NCBI GenBank assembly: GCA_945871915.1
Contig: CAMBXO010000005.1
Span: forward strand, 62,001-126,000
Length of the DNA: 64,000 nt
From: Singulisphaera sp. GP187
Lineage (GTDB): Bacteria; Planctomycetota; Phycisphaerae; Phycisphaerales; SM1A02
Direction of reading: 5' to 3'
Both the position numbers and the translations under genes were made by a program. The notes under the pieces are model-generated. The model saw only the letters and a list, made by a program, of their open reading frames with translations, had not been told where the DNA came from and did not search any database. Below, in pieces: positions 41,386 to 50,658 of this stretch (within the stretch, counting starts at the first letter, position 1; the number at the start of each line of letters is the position of its first letter).

Positions 41386-42972
41386 ATGGCCGCAGAACCA
41401 CAAAAGAAAGACGAAGCGCCTGCAGATGAAGTGCATCCATCCGTCTTGGAAGCAGCGCGCCGCGCCAAACTGGATCGATTGCGAAACGAGTGGAACGTGG
41501 AGCCTTTTGGCGGTCGCGTGGAAGGGTTGGTTTCACTTGCCGATGCTCGCGGTGCCTTTCAAGAGGAACTGCAGGGGCGATTCGATGCGGAATCCGCAAA
41601 GGCCAAGGCCGATCCCGCGTACACACCCGTGGATTCGCGACCCACGCGTCGAGTGGCAGGTCGCGTGGTGCAGCATCGTGATCTTGGAAAGTTGGTTTTT
41701 ATATGGCTTCGAGATCACTCCGGCGATTTGCAGGTGAGCCTGAGCAAAGCAAGCGTTCCCGAGCGTGAATTCGAGTTGGCCAAGGCCGTGGACTACGGTG
41801 ACATTGTCTCGGTCGAGGGACCGGTTGGACGAACGAACAAGGGAGAAGTTTGTGTGTGGGCTCGTTCTATTTCTATGCAGTGCAAAAGTCTGGCGCCGCC
41901 ACCGGGTAAGTGGCACGGCCTTGAAGACAGCGAGATTCGATACCGCCATCGTTCCACGGACATGTGGGCGACACCCAAGACGCTTGCAACCTTTCAGGCT
42001 CGCAGTCGCATTGTGAGTTTGGTGCGGCGCTTTATGGAGGCTCGCGGATTTTTGGAAGTGGAGACGCCCATGATGCAGCCGCTGGCAGGCGGCGCGGCGG
42101 CGAGACCTTTTGTGACAACCCACAACGCGCTGGACATGAATCTATTTCTGCGGGTGGCACCCGAGTTGTATTTGAAGCGACTGCTGGTGGGTGGCATGCC
42201 CAAGGTGTTTGAGGTCAATCGGAATTTTCGAAATGAAGGGGTGGATCGCAGCCACAATCCAGAGTTCACGGCGCTGGAGGCGTATGAAGCCTTTGGTGAT
42301 TGCTGGACCATGCTGGAACTCACAGAGAGTTTGGTGCATGAAACCGCAGCGGCCATGGCTCGAGAAAATGGTGACGCGGCGCCGGGACCCACGCTTCCGT
42401 TTGGTGCGATGCAGATCAACTATGCCAAACCCTTTGTGCGTGTGACCTTTGCCGAACTCTTCAAGCGAGGAGTCGGCGTGGACATGTTTGATGAGGCAAA
42501 AGTTCGTGCCGAAGCCACCAAGCTGAACATCCACAATGCGGCAACGCTGGATCATTGGTTGTTGGTGGAAGCGATCATGAGCCACGCATGCGAACCGCAC
42601 ATTGATCCCACCAAGCCGACCTTTGTCACCGACTGGCCCAGTGCCATCAGTCCACTGACCCGACCTCGCCGAGACGATCCGCGTCTGTGCGAACGGTGGG
42701 ATTTGTTTGTTGGGGGCATGGAATTGGGGCCCGCCTATACCGAATTGAACGACCCAGATATTCAGCGACAGAAGTTCACAGAACAATTGAAGGGCATCGG
42801 CGCCGAAGAAACAACATTCCGAACGCTGGACGAAGATTTTCTGAGTTCACTGAAGGTCGGCATGCCACCCGCAGGCGGCATGGGTTTGGGCATCGATCGA
42901 CTGGTGATGCTGCTCACCAACTCGCCAAGCATTCGAGATGTGATTTTGTTTCCGCTGCTCAAGAAGTCGTGA
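41386..42972 (+). CDS. lysS: Lysyl-tRNA synthetase, class II
   Basis: 528 residues from ATG 41386 (the frame is open back to 41344 without a better start). An N-terminal OB-fold for the tRNA anticodon (RRVAGRVVQHRDLGKLVFIW) precedes the class II core: motif 1 near FMEARGFLEVETPMMQPLAG, motif 2 VFEVNRNFRNEGVDRSHNPE, FTALEAYEAFGD, and motif 3 GMGLGIDRLVMLLTNSPSIR. The substitutions GMELGPAY for the usual GREIANAF are notable but lie in a tolerant loop. The transglutaminase gene starts immediately after its stop. Confidence 0.95.
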   Translation: MAAEPQKKDEAPADEVHPSVLEAARRAKLDRLRNEWNVEPFGGRVEGLVSLADARGAFQEELQGRFDAESAKAKADPAYTPVDSRPTRRVAGRVVQHRDLGKLVFIWLRDHSGDLQVSLSKASVPEREFELAKAVDYGDIVSVEGPVGRTNKGEVCVWARSISMQCKSLAPPPGKWHGLEDSEIRYRHRSTDMWATPKTLATFQARSRIVSLVRRFMEARGFLEVETPMMQPLAGGAAARPFVTTHNALDMNLFLRVAPELYLKRLLVGGMPKVFEVNRNFRNEGVDRSHNPEFTALEAYEAFGDCWTMLELTESLVHETAAAMARENGDAAPGPTLPFGAMQINYAKPFVRVTFAELFKRGVGVDMFDEAKVRAEATKLNIHNAATLDHWLLVEAIMSHACEPHIDPTKPTFVTDWPSAISPLTRPRRDDPRLCERWDLFVGGMELGPAYTELNDPDIQRQKFTEQLKGIGAEETTFRTLDEDFLSSLKVGMPPAGGMGLGIDRLVMLLTNSPSIRDVILFPLLKKS

Positions 42973-44481
42973 ATGGGTATGCGTGGCTTTCGAGCGAACC
43001 GTGTGCAATGTGGAATCGGCGCGATCATCTCGCTGGCGGGCGTTTCCATGGTGCAGCCCGTTGCGGATCAACCATTGGAGCGCTGGTACGAGGTTCGAGT
43101 TGGTGGCAAGCCGGCCGGATGGACTCGCTCGGTTGAAACGCGTGTGCCTGAAGGGTGGCGAAGTGAAAGTGAAACACGCTTGCGTTTGTCGCGTGGCGGT
43201 CTGATGCTGGATTCCACTTCAACAGGATGGATGATCGAAAACGAGGCCGGTCAGGAAGTACGTGGAGGTCGAACGCAGACGGGCAGCGGCCAGAGTGTGC
43301 GAGCGTCGTGGCGATATGAAGCCGACGCAATTGTGGAATCAACAATCGACGGCGATCGCATCACCGAACGACGCCTTCCGCCAGTGGCCGCCGATGCCGT
43401 GCCACCCCATGCCGCGGAGATTGCAGCGGAAGCCTTGCGCTCTGCGGGAACGGCTCGATTTTCACAGAATCTCTTTGAGCCATCGCAGGGGCCGGTAGCG
43501 CACGCCGTGCATGCGACTCGCGAGAAAAACGAAACCATTGTCACGCCGCAGGGCATGATCGAGACCACTCGGTGGCGTTTGGCGGGTGACTTGGTTCCAG
43601 CAGGGACCATGGAGTGGCGCGGAGCGAAGGGCGAACTCATGCGCAGCGTTTCTCCAACAGGGCTTGGCGACATTGAAAGTCTTGCCACAACAGAAGCCGC
43701 AGCCAAGGCCTCATTGGAGCGAGCTGGTTCGGCGCCTGAAGTGCTGGTGGCCAGTTTCGCTTCGCCGGATCGGCCACTGGCGGACGTGTCGAAGCTTCGT
43801 CGCACGCGCCTCAACATTTCGTCACTCGCCGCACCGCTCGACGCGCCGCCAAGCATTGGTGTGCAACGTGTGAAAGCCATGAACGGAGCGTTTGAAGTCG
43901 TTGTGGATCTGGATGTGCCCGCATTGGAGGCGACGGATGTGGATCGCTCAAACCCCGCGTATTTGGAGGCATCTCCCGCGATTGATTGCAAGGATCCCCA
44001 AGTGCTCACTCTGGCGCAGACGGCATTGGTGGATGCCTCGCCCGATCTCCAACAGCGAAGCGAGCGTTTGCGAAGCGCGGTGTTCAATCATTTGAATCGA
44101 AAGAATCTTTCAAGCGCCTTAGCTAGTGCAAGTGAAGCGGTCCGCACTCGAAGCGGTGATTGCACGGAGCACGCGGTGTTGCTGGCCGCCTTGCTTCGTA
44201 CACAGGGCATTCCGTCGCGCGTGGTGGTTGGTCTTGTTTGGTGCGAGCGATTTGCTGGTGCGTCAGATGTGTTTGGATGGCATTTATGGACGCAGGCCTT
44301 GATTGCAGGGCGATGGATTGATTTGGACGCAACGCTTCCCGCAGGTGGTTCGGTCTTTCATCCAGGGCATGTCGCTCTTGCCACCACCGCACTCGCGGAT
44401 CCGGCTGGAGATGCAGCGTGGGTTCGCTTGCTGTCGGCGATTGGAAATCTTCGAATCGAGGTCCTAGATGGTGCCCGTTAG
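42973..44481 (+). CDS. Secreted transglutaminase-like protein
   Basis: 502 residues; ATG directly follows the lysS TGA. A signal sequence (about 8-28, VQCGIGAIISLAGVSMV) is followed by a roughly 330-residue beta-rich region of unknown family. The C-terminal transglutaminase-like core has Cys in RSGDCTEHAVLLAALLRTQG, His in GWHLWTQALIAGRWIDLDAT and the Asp within it, a complete Cys-His-Asp triad. It could be a protease, amidase or crosslinking enzyme in the periplasm. Its end overlaps nnrD by 14 bases. Confidence 0.85.
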   Translation: MGMRGFRANRVQCGIGAIISLAGVSMVQPVADQPLERWYEVRVGGKPAGWTRSVETRVPEGWRSESETRLRLSRGGLMLDSTSTGWMIENEAGQEVRGGRTQTGSGQSVRASWRYEADAIVESTIDGDRITERRLPPVAADAVPPHAAEIAAEALRSAGTARFSQNLFEPSQGPVAHAVHATREKNETIVTPQGMIETTRWRLAGDLVPAGTMEWRGAKGELMRSVSPTGLGDIESLATTEAAAKASLERAGSAPEVLVASFASPDRPLADVSKLRRTRLNISSLAAPLDAPPSIGVQRVKAMNGAFEVVVDLDVPALEATDVDRSNPAYLEASPAIDCKDPQVLTLAQTALVDASPDLQQRSERLRSAVFNHLNRKNLSSALASASEAVRTRSGDCTEHAVLLAALLRTQGIPSRVVVGLVWCERFAGASDVFGWHLWTQALIAGRWIDLDATLPAGGSVFHPGHVALATTALADPAGDAAWVRLLSAIGNLRIEVLDGAR

Positions 44482-45376
44482 CACCGTGCCGCGACTTCCG
44501 CCGCGTGATCCCTTGGGACACAAGGGCACATTCGGAAACGTTGTGGTGATTGGTGGTCACGCCGCCAACCCGGTCATGCTCGGTGGGCCGGCGCTGGCGG
44601 CGCGAGCGGCATTTCGAAGCGGGTGCGGATTGTGCACGTTGGCCATGCCGCAACCGTTGCTGGCCTCGGCGTTAGCTGTTGCTTCCAGTGCAACAGGCTG
44701 TCCATTGCCTGTCGATGAGACTGGCGAGTTGCAGCCATCGGGCGTTGCACATGTGTTCGATCCGGTTGTTGCAAGAAGCCACGCCGTGGTGGTTGGTCCC
44801 GGACTTGGGCAGAGTTTCGCAGTGCAACAAATCGTCCTGCGACTAGCAAGCACCGTCACTGTGCCGCTGGTAGTGGATGCCGATGGGCTGAACGCACTTG
44901 CCGCAACGGAGGATTTTGCACGAGATCTCACCGCACCAACCGTGATCACGCCGCATGCTGGAGAATTTTCCCGTCTCTCGCATCGATTGAACTTGCCGTG
45001 CGACCTTGAAAAGTCCGAGCTTTGGCCCGAGGCAGCACATCGCATGGCGCAGCGATTGGGTTGTGTTGTGGTACTCAAAGGTGCGCACACGGTGGTGAGT
45101 GATGGAGCACGAGTGTGGGTCAACACGCTTGAGGAACCAGCCCTTGCAACGGGGGGCAGCGGCGATGTTCTGGCAGGACTCGTGGGCGGATTGGCCGCGC
45201 AGTTTGTTGGCCGTGACGGCCACGGGCCGCTCGATCTTTTTCACGTGGCGTGCGTGGCGGTCTCGGTGCATGCACGGAGCGCAGCACAATGGGCGCAACT
45301 GCACGGCCATGCTGGGATGCTGGCTTTGGAAATTGCCGACGGCATTCCCGATGCGATGGCTTCGATGCGAGCGTGA
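44468..45376 (+). CDS. nnrD: ADP/ATP-dependent NAD(P)H-hydrate dehydratase
   Basis: 302 residues of the ribokinase-like YjeF C-terminal domain. KGTFGNVVVIGGHAANPVML opens it, PTVITPHAGEFSRL and TGGSGDVLAGLVGGLAAQ (the GxGD base) complete the active site. It repairs damaged NAD(P)H hydrates. The N-terminal epimerase (NnrE) half of the common fusion is absent, so an epimerase should be encoded elsewhere. It overlaps the transglutaminase gene by 14 bases. Confidence 0.9.
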   Translation: MVPVSTVPRLPPRDPLGHKGTFGNVVVIGGHAANPVMLGGPALAARAAFRSGCGLCTLAMPQPLLASALAVASSATGCPLPVDETGELQPSGVAHVFDPVVARSHAVVVGPGLGQSFAVQQIVLRLASTVTVPLVVDADGLNALAATEDFARDLTAPTVITPHAGEFSRLSHRLNLPCDLEKSELWPEAAHRMAQRLGCVVVLKGAHTVVSDGARVWVNTLEEPALATGGSGDVLAGLVGGLAAQFVGRDGHGPLDLFHVACVAVSVHARSAAQWAQLHGHAGMLALEIADGIPDAMASMRA

Positions 45377-45435
45377 GAGCACGGCGAGTTGGCGGATTGT
45401 GCATGGAGTGGTGAGGCGGCGATAGACTTTCGTTG

Positions 45436-46485
45436 ATGACGAACACAGTGAACCGCGATTCCGGCGAGCCCATGCCGCACATAGCTATTCGGGACATGGT
45501 GGCCAATTCGTATGTCAATGGTGTGTATGCACTGGTGAATCCGCAGTTGGGGACCACGCGGCAAGGAAAGCCGTTTTTCAAAGCCCTCATTCGAGATGCA
45601 ACGGGCGAAGTGCCGATTCGCGTGTGGACATTTGAAGAAGCGGCCATGAGCGATGTGACACACACGGGGTTTGTCTTTATCAGCGGACAAACGCAGAGTT
45701 ACCAAGGGCAAGTGCAAATGATCGCCGAGACGATTCGCGGCGTTGAGGTGAGTCACACAGATCTTGCTCGCCTTCTGCCTGTGACCAAGGGCGATATCAC
45801 CAGCATGATGCATGAGGTCGGTGAGTTGTTGCGATCCATGAAGCATCCGGGCATGGTGGTGCTTGCCGAGCAATACCTTTCGACCGCTTCACTGATGGAT
45901 CGCTTTCGCAGCGCGCCCGCGGCGGTGAGTGTTCACCACGCATTTATTGGCGGACTGCTTGAGCACACACTTCAGTTGATGAAACTTGCCGACGCCATGT
46001 TGCCTCGATATCCGGGGCTCAATCGGGATTTGGTCCTGATGGGACTCTTTCTGCACGATCTTGGCAAGACATCTGAATTGGAGTGGGAAAAAGGCTTCAG
46101 TTACACGGTTGACGGCAATCTGATTGGGCATGTGGTGCGAGGCGCGGTGTGGCTGCACGGCATGGCGGCCAAGGTTGCAGCCGAACGCGGCGCGGTGTTG
46201 CCGCCTGAAGCCTTGCGAGTGCTGATGCACATGGTCATCAGTCATCACGGACAGTTGGAGCACGGTGCGGCCAAACTTCCGAGTACGCCTGAGGCCATGT
46301 TTGTTGCCATGCTTGACAATCTTGATGCCAAGGTGGCGGCCTCGCTGGTGGCCGCGGCGCGAGACAAGGGTGATACGCATACGCCAGGCCACGAATTCAG
46401 TGACAAGGTGTGGGCATTGGATGTGAAGGTGTATCGCCCCGATCCGTTGCAGCCAGCCGTTGTGTCGCCACCCACGCATGCCTGA
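45436..46485 (+). CDS. OB-fold plus HD-domain protein (YhaM-like 3'-5' exoribonuclease)
   Basis: 349 residues from ATG 45436; a TTG one codon earlier is also in frame. The N-terminal part (about 20-100) is an OB-fold, GKPFFKALIRDATGEVPIRV. The C-terminal HD phosphohydrolase domain has HHAFIGGLLEHTLQLMKLAD, the metal pair in LFLHDLGKTSELEWEKG, and LMHMVISHHGQLEHGA. This order matches YhaM, a 3'-to-5' exonuclease of short RNA and DNA. The C-terminal tail is Pro-rich. It is the last gene of the lysS-led cluster, 59 bases after nnrD. Confidence 0.87.
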   Translation: MTNTVNRDSGEPMPHIAIRDMVANSYVNGVYALVNPQLGTTRQGKPFFKALIRDATGEVPIRVWTFEEAAMSDVTHTGFVFISGQTQSYQGQVQMIAETIRGVEVSHTDLARLLPVTKGDITSMMHEVGELLRSMKHPGMVVLAEQYLSTASLMDRFRSAPAAVSVHHAFIGGLLEHTLQLMKLADAMLPRYPGLNRDLVLMGLFLHDLGKTSELEWEKGFSYTVDGNLIGHVVRGAVWLHGMAAKVAAERGAVLPPEALRVLMHMVISHHGQLEHGAAKLPSTPEAMFVAMLDNLDAKVAASLVAAARDKGDTHTPGHEFSDKVWALDVKVYRPDPLQPAVVSPPTHA

Positions 46486-46489
46486 TGAA

Positions 46490-46507
46490 GCGTGCGGCGC
46501 AGCACGC
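46490..46507. terminator. Short hairpin between convergent genes
   Basis: GCGTGC and GCACGC form a 6-bp stem with a GGCGCA loop five bases after the HD-protein stop and just before the convergent stop at 46514. The following plus-strand sequence CCGGTCTTTA has a poor T-run. It may terminate both genes weakly. Confidence 0.35.
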
Positions 46508-46513
46508 CGGTCT

Positions 46514-47839
46514 TTATGCAGGCAAACGGGTCAGCAACGCATCTCGCAATTCCGTCATCAGATTCTTAGGAACCAAGGCAAAGCACCATGAACGGCGTGC
46601 CGCCAGCGTGCGAGCAATCCGTGCGGCCCCGGCCATTGCTTCGTTGCTGTGAAGCGACTCGAGTTCTTCAGACCGATGCAATCTGGCTGTGTTGCGTTCT
46701 CGAATCAACTCCTCATACATCGAACGCCGCCGCGGGTCTCGATGAGGTATGGACGAAATCATGGCCAAAGCTCGCTGACGCTCCGGACTTGGACCGGTCG
46801 AGTGCGTTTGAAGCAAGTGAGGATCGCACCATGCTCGACGAAAGGGGACGCCTTGTGGCATCGGGTCCTTTGGCATCGTCAGCGGCAAGCGAACATTTGC
46901 TGTGACCATCGCAAAGCTGGGTGGAATCCAACCTCGCCACGAACGCATCCACGCGTCGCTGGCAGGTTCATACAGACTGCCGCCAAGACCATGCACAAAC
47001 AGATCGGCCAAGGCAGTGCGGGCGATGACACTCATGAAAAAAGCTCGCGGCAGCAAGGTTCCACCGCTTGCCAGCGCGGCGCGCGTTTGTGCTGCATTGG
47101 CCCGCTGCCGTTGGCCCTGTGGTCCAAGCAGCCAAAGCGGCAACTCGGCGTCCGTTCGCTGCACCCGAAGCGGTCGCGCGGATCGGGGAGCCATGACCAA
47201 AGCTTTGTTCAATGTTGTCGCACACGCCACAGGATCGTGCAGCATCGCTTCGATCAAGCATTTGGCAAAACTTGTTTGCATCAAATCACTTGCCCGCACA
47301 ATGTGAGGCATTGCAAGCCATGGCTCTGCAAGTGACAGCATGGCAAGCGTGCCCTGCATGGCAGCATCGGTTGCGGTGGAATGTGTTGAGAGAGCCAATT
47401 GAATGGCGTCCAATCCGTGAACGATGTCCGGCAGAACGCCCGAACCCGCATCCACGGAACGAGGTGGTTCGGCAGGGCACCGCATGCTTGCAGTTTCACC
47501 ACCGCTTCGAAGAAATCGATGTCCCCGCAGACCCCACCAACCATCGGGTCTTTGAAACGGCCACTCCACATGCATGCCGTCGAATCCATCTTGATCCACC
47601 ATCACATGCACGGCCGTGGCGTGTTCGCGCTGTGCCACACCCTGCACCCACATGTTTTTCGCAAGGATGCCTGGATGCCACGCTTCGCTTTGATGGCCAC
47701 ACGCGATCACCGGAGCATCCGGAAGGTTGAGCGCCGCGCGGGCCTCACTTCGCCATTGGTTGATCGACGCGTGCTCGACGAACGACGGGGGTTCTGTCAG
47801 TGCGTGACCAGCATGCACGACGACCTCCACGCCTGACAT
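46514..47839 (-). CDS. Conserved unknown protein, possibly BshC-like
   Basis: 441 residues, cytoplasmic. Landmarks are ACGHQSEAWHPGILAKNMWV near the start, VMVDQDGFDG, and ARTALADLFVHGLGGSLYEP in the middle. These recall BshC (the bacillithiol cysteine-adding enzyme), which has a HQPG-like N-terminal motif, and unnamed planctomycete relatives. The match is loose, so no reaction is assigned. It starts six bases after the GT2 stop and ends a three-gene minus-strand operon. Confidence 0.6.
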   Translation of the reverse strand: MSGVEVVVHAGHALTEPPSFVEHASINQWRSEARAALNLPDAPVIACGHQSEAWHPGILAKNMWVQGVAQREHATAVHVMVDQDGFDGMHVEWPFQRPDGWWGLRGHRFLRSGGETASMRCPAEPPRSVDAGSGVLPDIVHGLDAIQLALSTHSTATDAAMQGTLAMLSLAEPWLAMPHIVRASDLMQTSFAKCLIEAMLHDPVACATTLNKALVMAPRSARPLRVQRTDAELPLWLLGPQGQRQRANAAQTRAALASGGTLLPRAFFMSVIARTALADLFVHGLGGSLYEPASDAWMRSWRGWIPPSFAMVTANVRLPLTMPKDPMPQGVPFRRAWCDPHLLQTHSTGPSPERQRALAMISSIPHRDPRRRSMYEELIRERNTARLHRSEELESLHSNEAMAGAARIARTLAARRSWCFALVPKNLMTELRDALLTRLPA

Positions 47840-47845
47840 GGCGGT

Positions 47846-48688
47846 CTAGGCTCCGTGGTGCCGGGCGGGGCATTCAAGTCCGCGCGAGGCCGCTGTAGCA
47901 AGACGATGGCGACAATGCCGGATTTCCCGGTGCATGGTCTCTCGATACAGATTCAATCGCCGCTCTGGATCGTCGAGTTCTGCGCCAAAGGATCGATTCA
48001 AATCTTTGTAGATGCGTTGCACTGGTATTTCCCGAATGCGAAGTCCATTGGCAACGGCCTGCACCCAGAATTGCATCGGAAAGTCGTAGCCATCCACGGA
48101 AAGGTGCAGCGTTCGAACGGCGGCCACGCGGTACGCCTTGAATCCACAGAATGCGTCCGTTAAGTCCAGTTGCAGCCGATCATTCAATTCGGCTGTCATG
48201 TTCATGTTCACTCGTCGCCGCTGTTCGGGAGCTGGATCGTCTCGATGATCCTCGGCCAGATAGCGACTTCCGCTGATCACATCCGCCGAAAGGTGCTCGA
48301 TCGCATGCACAAAATCCGGAATCTGTTTCGGCTCGTGTTGCTCATCGCAATCCATTGTGATCACCCATGCGTAGGTGTTGGCATCTGCGTAACGAATGAT
48401 TTCCTGCATCGAGCGGCCATACCCACGATTCTCCGAATGGCGAATCACTTCGATCGGATGGCGGGCAAGTAAGCCGGCGGTGGCATCCGTGCTGCCATCG
48501 TCAATCACCAGGACATCGCGCGCGTAACTTTGAACGCGATTCAAGACGCTTTCAATCGTTGCGGCCTCGTTGAAAACGGGAATCGCAAGAAGAATGGACG
48601 AGCGATCGATGGACATCTGTGCCAAGGGTAGGGGGAGTGTGGGGGTCTGGGAAGCCGAAAGCAAACATTCAATCATCGCGTGCCGCAT
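47846..48688 (-). CDS. Glycosyltransferase family 2 (dolichyl/polyprenyl-phosphate mannose synthase-like)
   Basis: 280 residues from ATG 48688; the GT2 domain starts near Met25 (48616), which is an equally possible start, and neither has a Shine-Dalgarno. ILLAIPVFNEAATIESVLNR, the DDG of VLVIDDGSTDATAGLL, GYGRSMQEIIRYA, and DCDEQHEPKQI (the DxD equivalent) are visible. No membrane anchor is seen, so it is a cytoplasmic, perhaps membrane-associated enzyme using a nucleotide sugar. It lies between two unknown genes in the same operon. Confidence 0.85.
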   Translation of the reverse strand: MRHAMIECLLSASQTPTLPLPLAQMSIDRSSILLAIPVFNEAATIESVLNRVQSYARDVLVIDDGSTDATAGLLARHPIEVIRHSENRGYGRSMQEIIRYADANTYAWVITMDCDEQHEPKQIPDFVHAIEHLSADVISGSRYLAEDHRDDPAPEQRRRVNMNMTAELNDRLQLDLTDAFCGFKAYRVAAVRTLHLSVDGYDFPMQFWVQAVANGLRIREIPVQRIYKDLNRSFGAELDDPERRLNLYRETMHREIRHCRHRLATAASRGLECPARHHGA

Positions 48689-48713
48689 GCATCATGCAGC
48701 GTTCAGCGATGTG

Positions 48714-50201
48714 TTACGGATCCAATCCAAGGGCATTCCAACGCTTGACAATGTCCGCACGCGTGGTCGGATCCATGCGAGAGCCGTCGGCCTCTTGCCT
48801 TCGAATAAAGTCACCCTTGTTCGAAAACCATTCACGGCTGGCGGGTGCATCGGGATTGGACTTCGCTTGGAGAACCCATGTACTTGAATCGCCTTCAGGT
48901 GCCCAGTGCATCCATCGCTGGCTGATTCGATTGGTACTTGGATCCAAACAATAGAAGGCAAAATCGCCTCGTGCATCCGCATTCCGTGGGAGAAGTTTTC
49001 CAACGATGAGTGCAATGGCCTGCGGCAAGTACACCTCAGACGGAAGGGTCCACGCCATGGGGTCGCCGACTGTTCCGGTGTCGGTGGCGACGAACAGCTG
49101 CGAGGGTTTCAGGGGATCGGTCGTGCGGCGCCGCAATCCGATTTGCTCGAAGCGCTGGCGAGGCCCGCTTCCTTTCTGCTCGCTGCGCACACTCCACGCT
49201 TCGCTCTGCAAGTCCCAGCTCACCCAATAATGTGCCACTGTTTCAACGCGATCGAATCCCTCGGGTCCAATGGTTCGTGCAACGAGCGTGACCAAACAGC
49301 CTTCTTCAACAGCTTCGGCATTGCTGGAGGTTGCTTTGCCACCTCGCTCAGCACTTGAGCGGGGCGAGGTGCGAATGGACAGATCAACCCATCCGATTTC
49401 TTCCTCGGCACCATCATCGGCCAACTGCCAAAGCCTGCGAAATTGGGAGCCACCATCTGCAATCGCTTTCAGCTTTTCTGGCGTGAACGCAGCAAGAATT
49501 GCCTTCCCGCGAAGCATGTGCTTGGCTCGCTCATCGTTCACGACATGAGGGTCGAGAATCGAAATGGTTTCGACTGATCGATCCAAAATCGATTCGACTT
49601 CCGCAAAATCCGCGGGGTCCGTCGCCACGCTTAGGGTAAGAAAAATGCCGTCACCCAGTTGCACCAGATACCAACCGGCGACGGAAATCGAAGTGTCGCG
49701 CGTGAGCGTGGCCCATTGCGCCATCGCTTTGCGCTGAGCCATGGAAAAAAAACGCTCCTCCATTTTTTTTGAAGTGACCCCTCCAACCGTAACGCTGCCG
49801 AGCGCGTGGACGGCGTGCTGCTCAAGTGATGTCGATTCGTCGGGTGAAAAAACAACTTCCACACGCATGCGCCACGTTGGCTTGGCGGTTCCGGCAGTCA
49901 CTTGCCAGGCGGGAAATTCTTCTTGATCAAGGCGTTGCGACGTGGTTCCGATCGGCACGTGCATCGTGATGCCGATGGCTCCAAATTCCAAAGTTTCAAA
50001 TCCTGATGCCGGACGAGTCGCTACGGCGGGAGGCAGAGAGGTTGCGGAAGCTCGGTCGTCGCCTGAATGTCCTATAATAGAACCTTTATCAGACCCATTT
50101 GTGGATTGTTGAATGGAATTCGTCGGGTGTGATGCGTGCGCAAATGCTTGCAGCACAAGGCAGTTCACTAGCGTGGCCAACTTCATCGCCTGTTTCAGCA
50201 T
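48714..50201 (-). CDS. Secreted protein of unknown function
   Basis: 496 residues from ATG 50201; Met6 at 50186 is an alternative. A hydrophobic N-terminus (about 7-23, KLATLVNCLVLQAFAHA) is a signal peptide. The mature part is beta-rich with no motif I recognise, for example FGAIGITMHVPIGTTSQRLD, ISVAGWYLVQLGDGIFLTLS and MAWTLPSEVYLPQAIALIVG. It is first in an operon with GT2 and the BshC-like gene. It diverges from the ribosomal operon across about 130 bases. Confidence 0.7.
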   Translation of the reverse strand: MLKQAMKLATLVNCLVLQAFAHASHPTNSIQQSTNGSDKGSIIGHSGDDRASATSLPPAVATRPASGFETLEFGAIGITMHVPIGTTSQRLDQEEFPAWQVTAGTAKPTWRMRVEVVFSPDESTSLEQHAVHALGSVTVGGVTSKKMEERFFSMAQRKAMAQWATLTRDTSISVAGWYLVQLGDGIFLTLSVATDPADFAEVESILDRSVETISILDPHVVNDERAKHMLRGKAILAAFTPEKLKAIADGGSQFRRLWQLADDGAEEEIGWVDLSIRTSPRSSAERGGKATSSNAEAVEEGCLVTLVARTIGPEGFDRVETVAHYWVSWDLQSEAWSVRSEQKGSGPRQRFEQIGLRRRTTDPLKPSQLFVATDTGTVGDPMAWTLPSEVYLPQAIALIVGKLLPRNADARGDFAFYCLDPSTNRISQRWMHWAPEGDSSTWVLQAKSNPDAPASREWFSNKGDFIRRQEADGSRMDPTTRADIVKRWNALGLDP

Positions 50202-50220
50202 GCATATCACTGTAACCACC

Positions 50221-50248
50221 TTGACGGAGAATGGAATTTGGGTAACTT
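50221..50248 (+). promoter_or_regulatory. Candidate promoter of the ribosomal protein operon
   Basis: TTGACG (50221-50226) and TAACTT (50243-50248) with a 16-base spacer, about 85 bases before rpsJ. The -35 box is near consensus and the -10 weaker. It lies in the gap between the secreted unknown gene and rpsJ, where a strong plus-strand promoter is expected. Confidence 0.45.
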
Positions 50249-50332
50249 TGCCCCCTCGCCTCTTTCGCAACAGCAGGGCACGGTTCTTGCGGCGGAAGGG
50301 CAAATCTCGTGAACGCAAGGCAAGAAAACGCC

Positions 50333-50641
50333 ATGATAGGCGGCAAAATTCGCATCCGCATGGAAGCCTACGACCACCAGGCTCTCGACGCTTCGGCGCG
50401 AGAAATCGTGGATCACGCCAAGCGCACCGGCGCTCGAGTAGCGGGTCCTGTGCCGTTGCCAACACGTCGCGAGATTTACACCGTGAATCGTTCGCCCTTC
50501 ATTGACAAGAAGAGTCGCGAACAGTTTGAGATTCGCACACACAAGCGCATCATTGACATTACGGATGTCAATCCACGCACCGTCGACGCGCTGAACCGCT
50601 TGGTGGTTCCCGCCGGCGTGTTCATCAAGATCAAGGCCTGA
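50333..50641 (+). CDS. rpsJ: 30S ribosomal protein S10
   Basis: 102 residues, the normal length, starting at ATG 50333. An in-frame GTG at 50309 would give eight extra residues and is less likely. [20 protein letters not shown] starts the protein and [20 protein letters not shown] is the conserved core. S10 assembles late into the 30S head and also binds NusB for transcription antitermination. It leads the S10-spc-alpha operon. Confidence 0.95.
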   Translation: MIGGKIRIRMEAYDHQALDASAREIVDHAKRTGARVAGPVPLPTRREIYTVNRSPFIDKKSREQFEIRTHKRIIDITDVNPRTVDALNRLVVPAGVFIKIKA

Positions 50642-50658
50642 TTTCAAGGGAACCCTCA

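Noticed and set aside
50074-50079. TATAAT inside the secreted-protein gene as the ribosomal operon promoter
   Set aside because: No acceptable -35 box at the right spacing, and the pair at 50221-50248 is better and closer.
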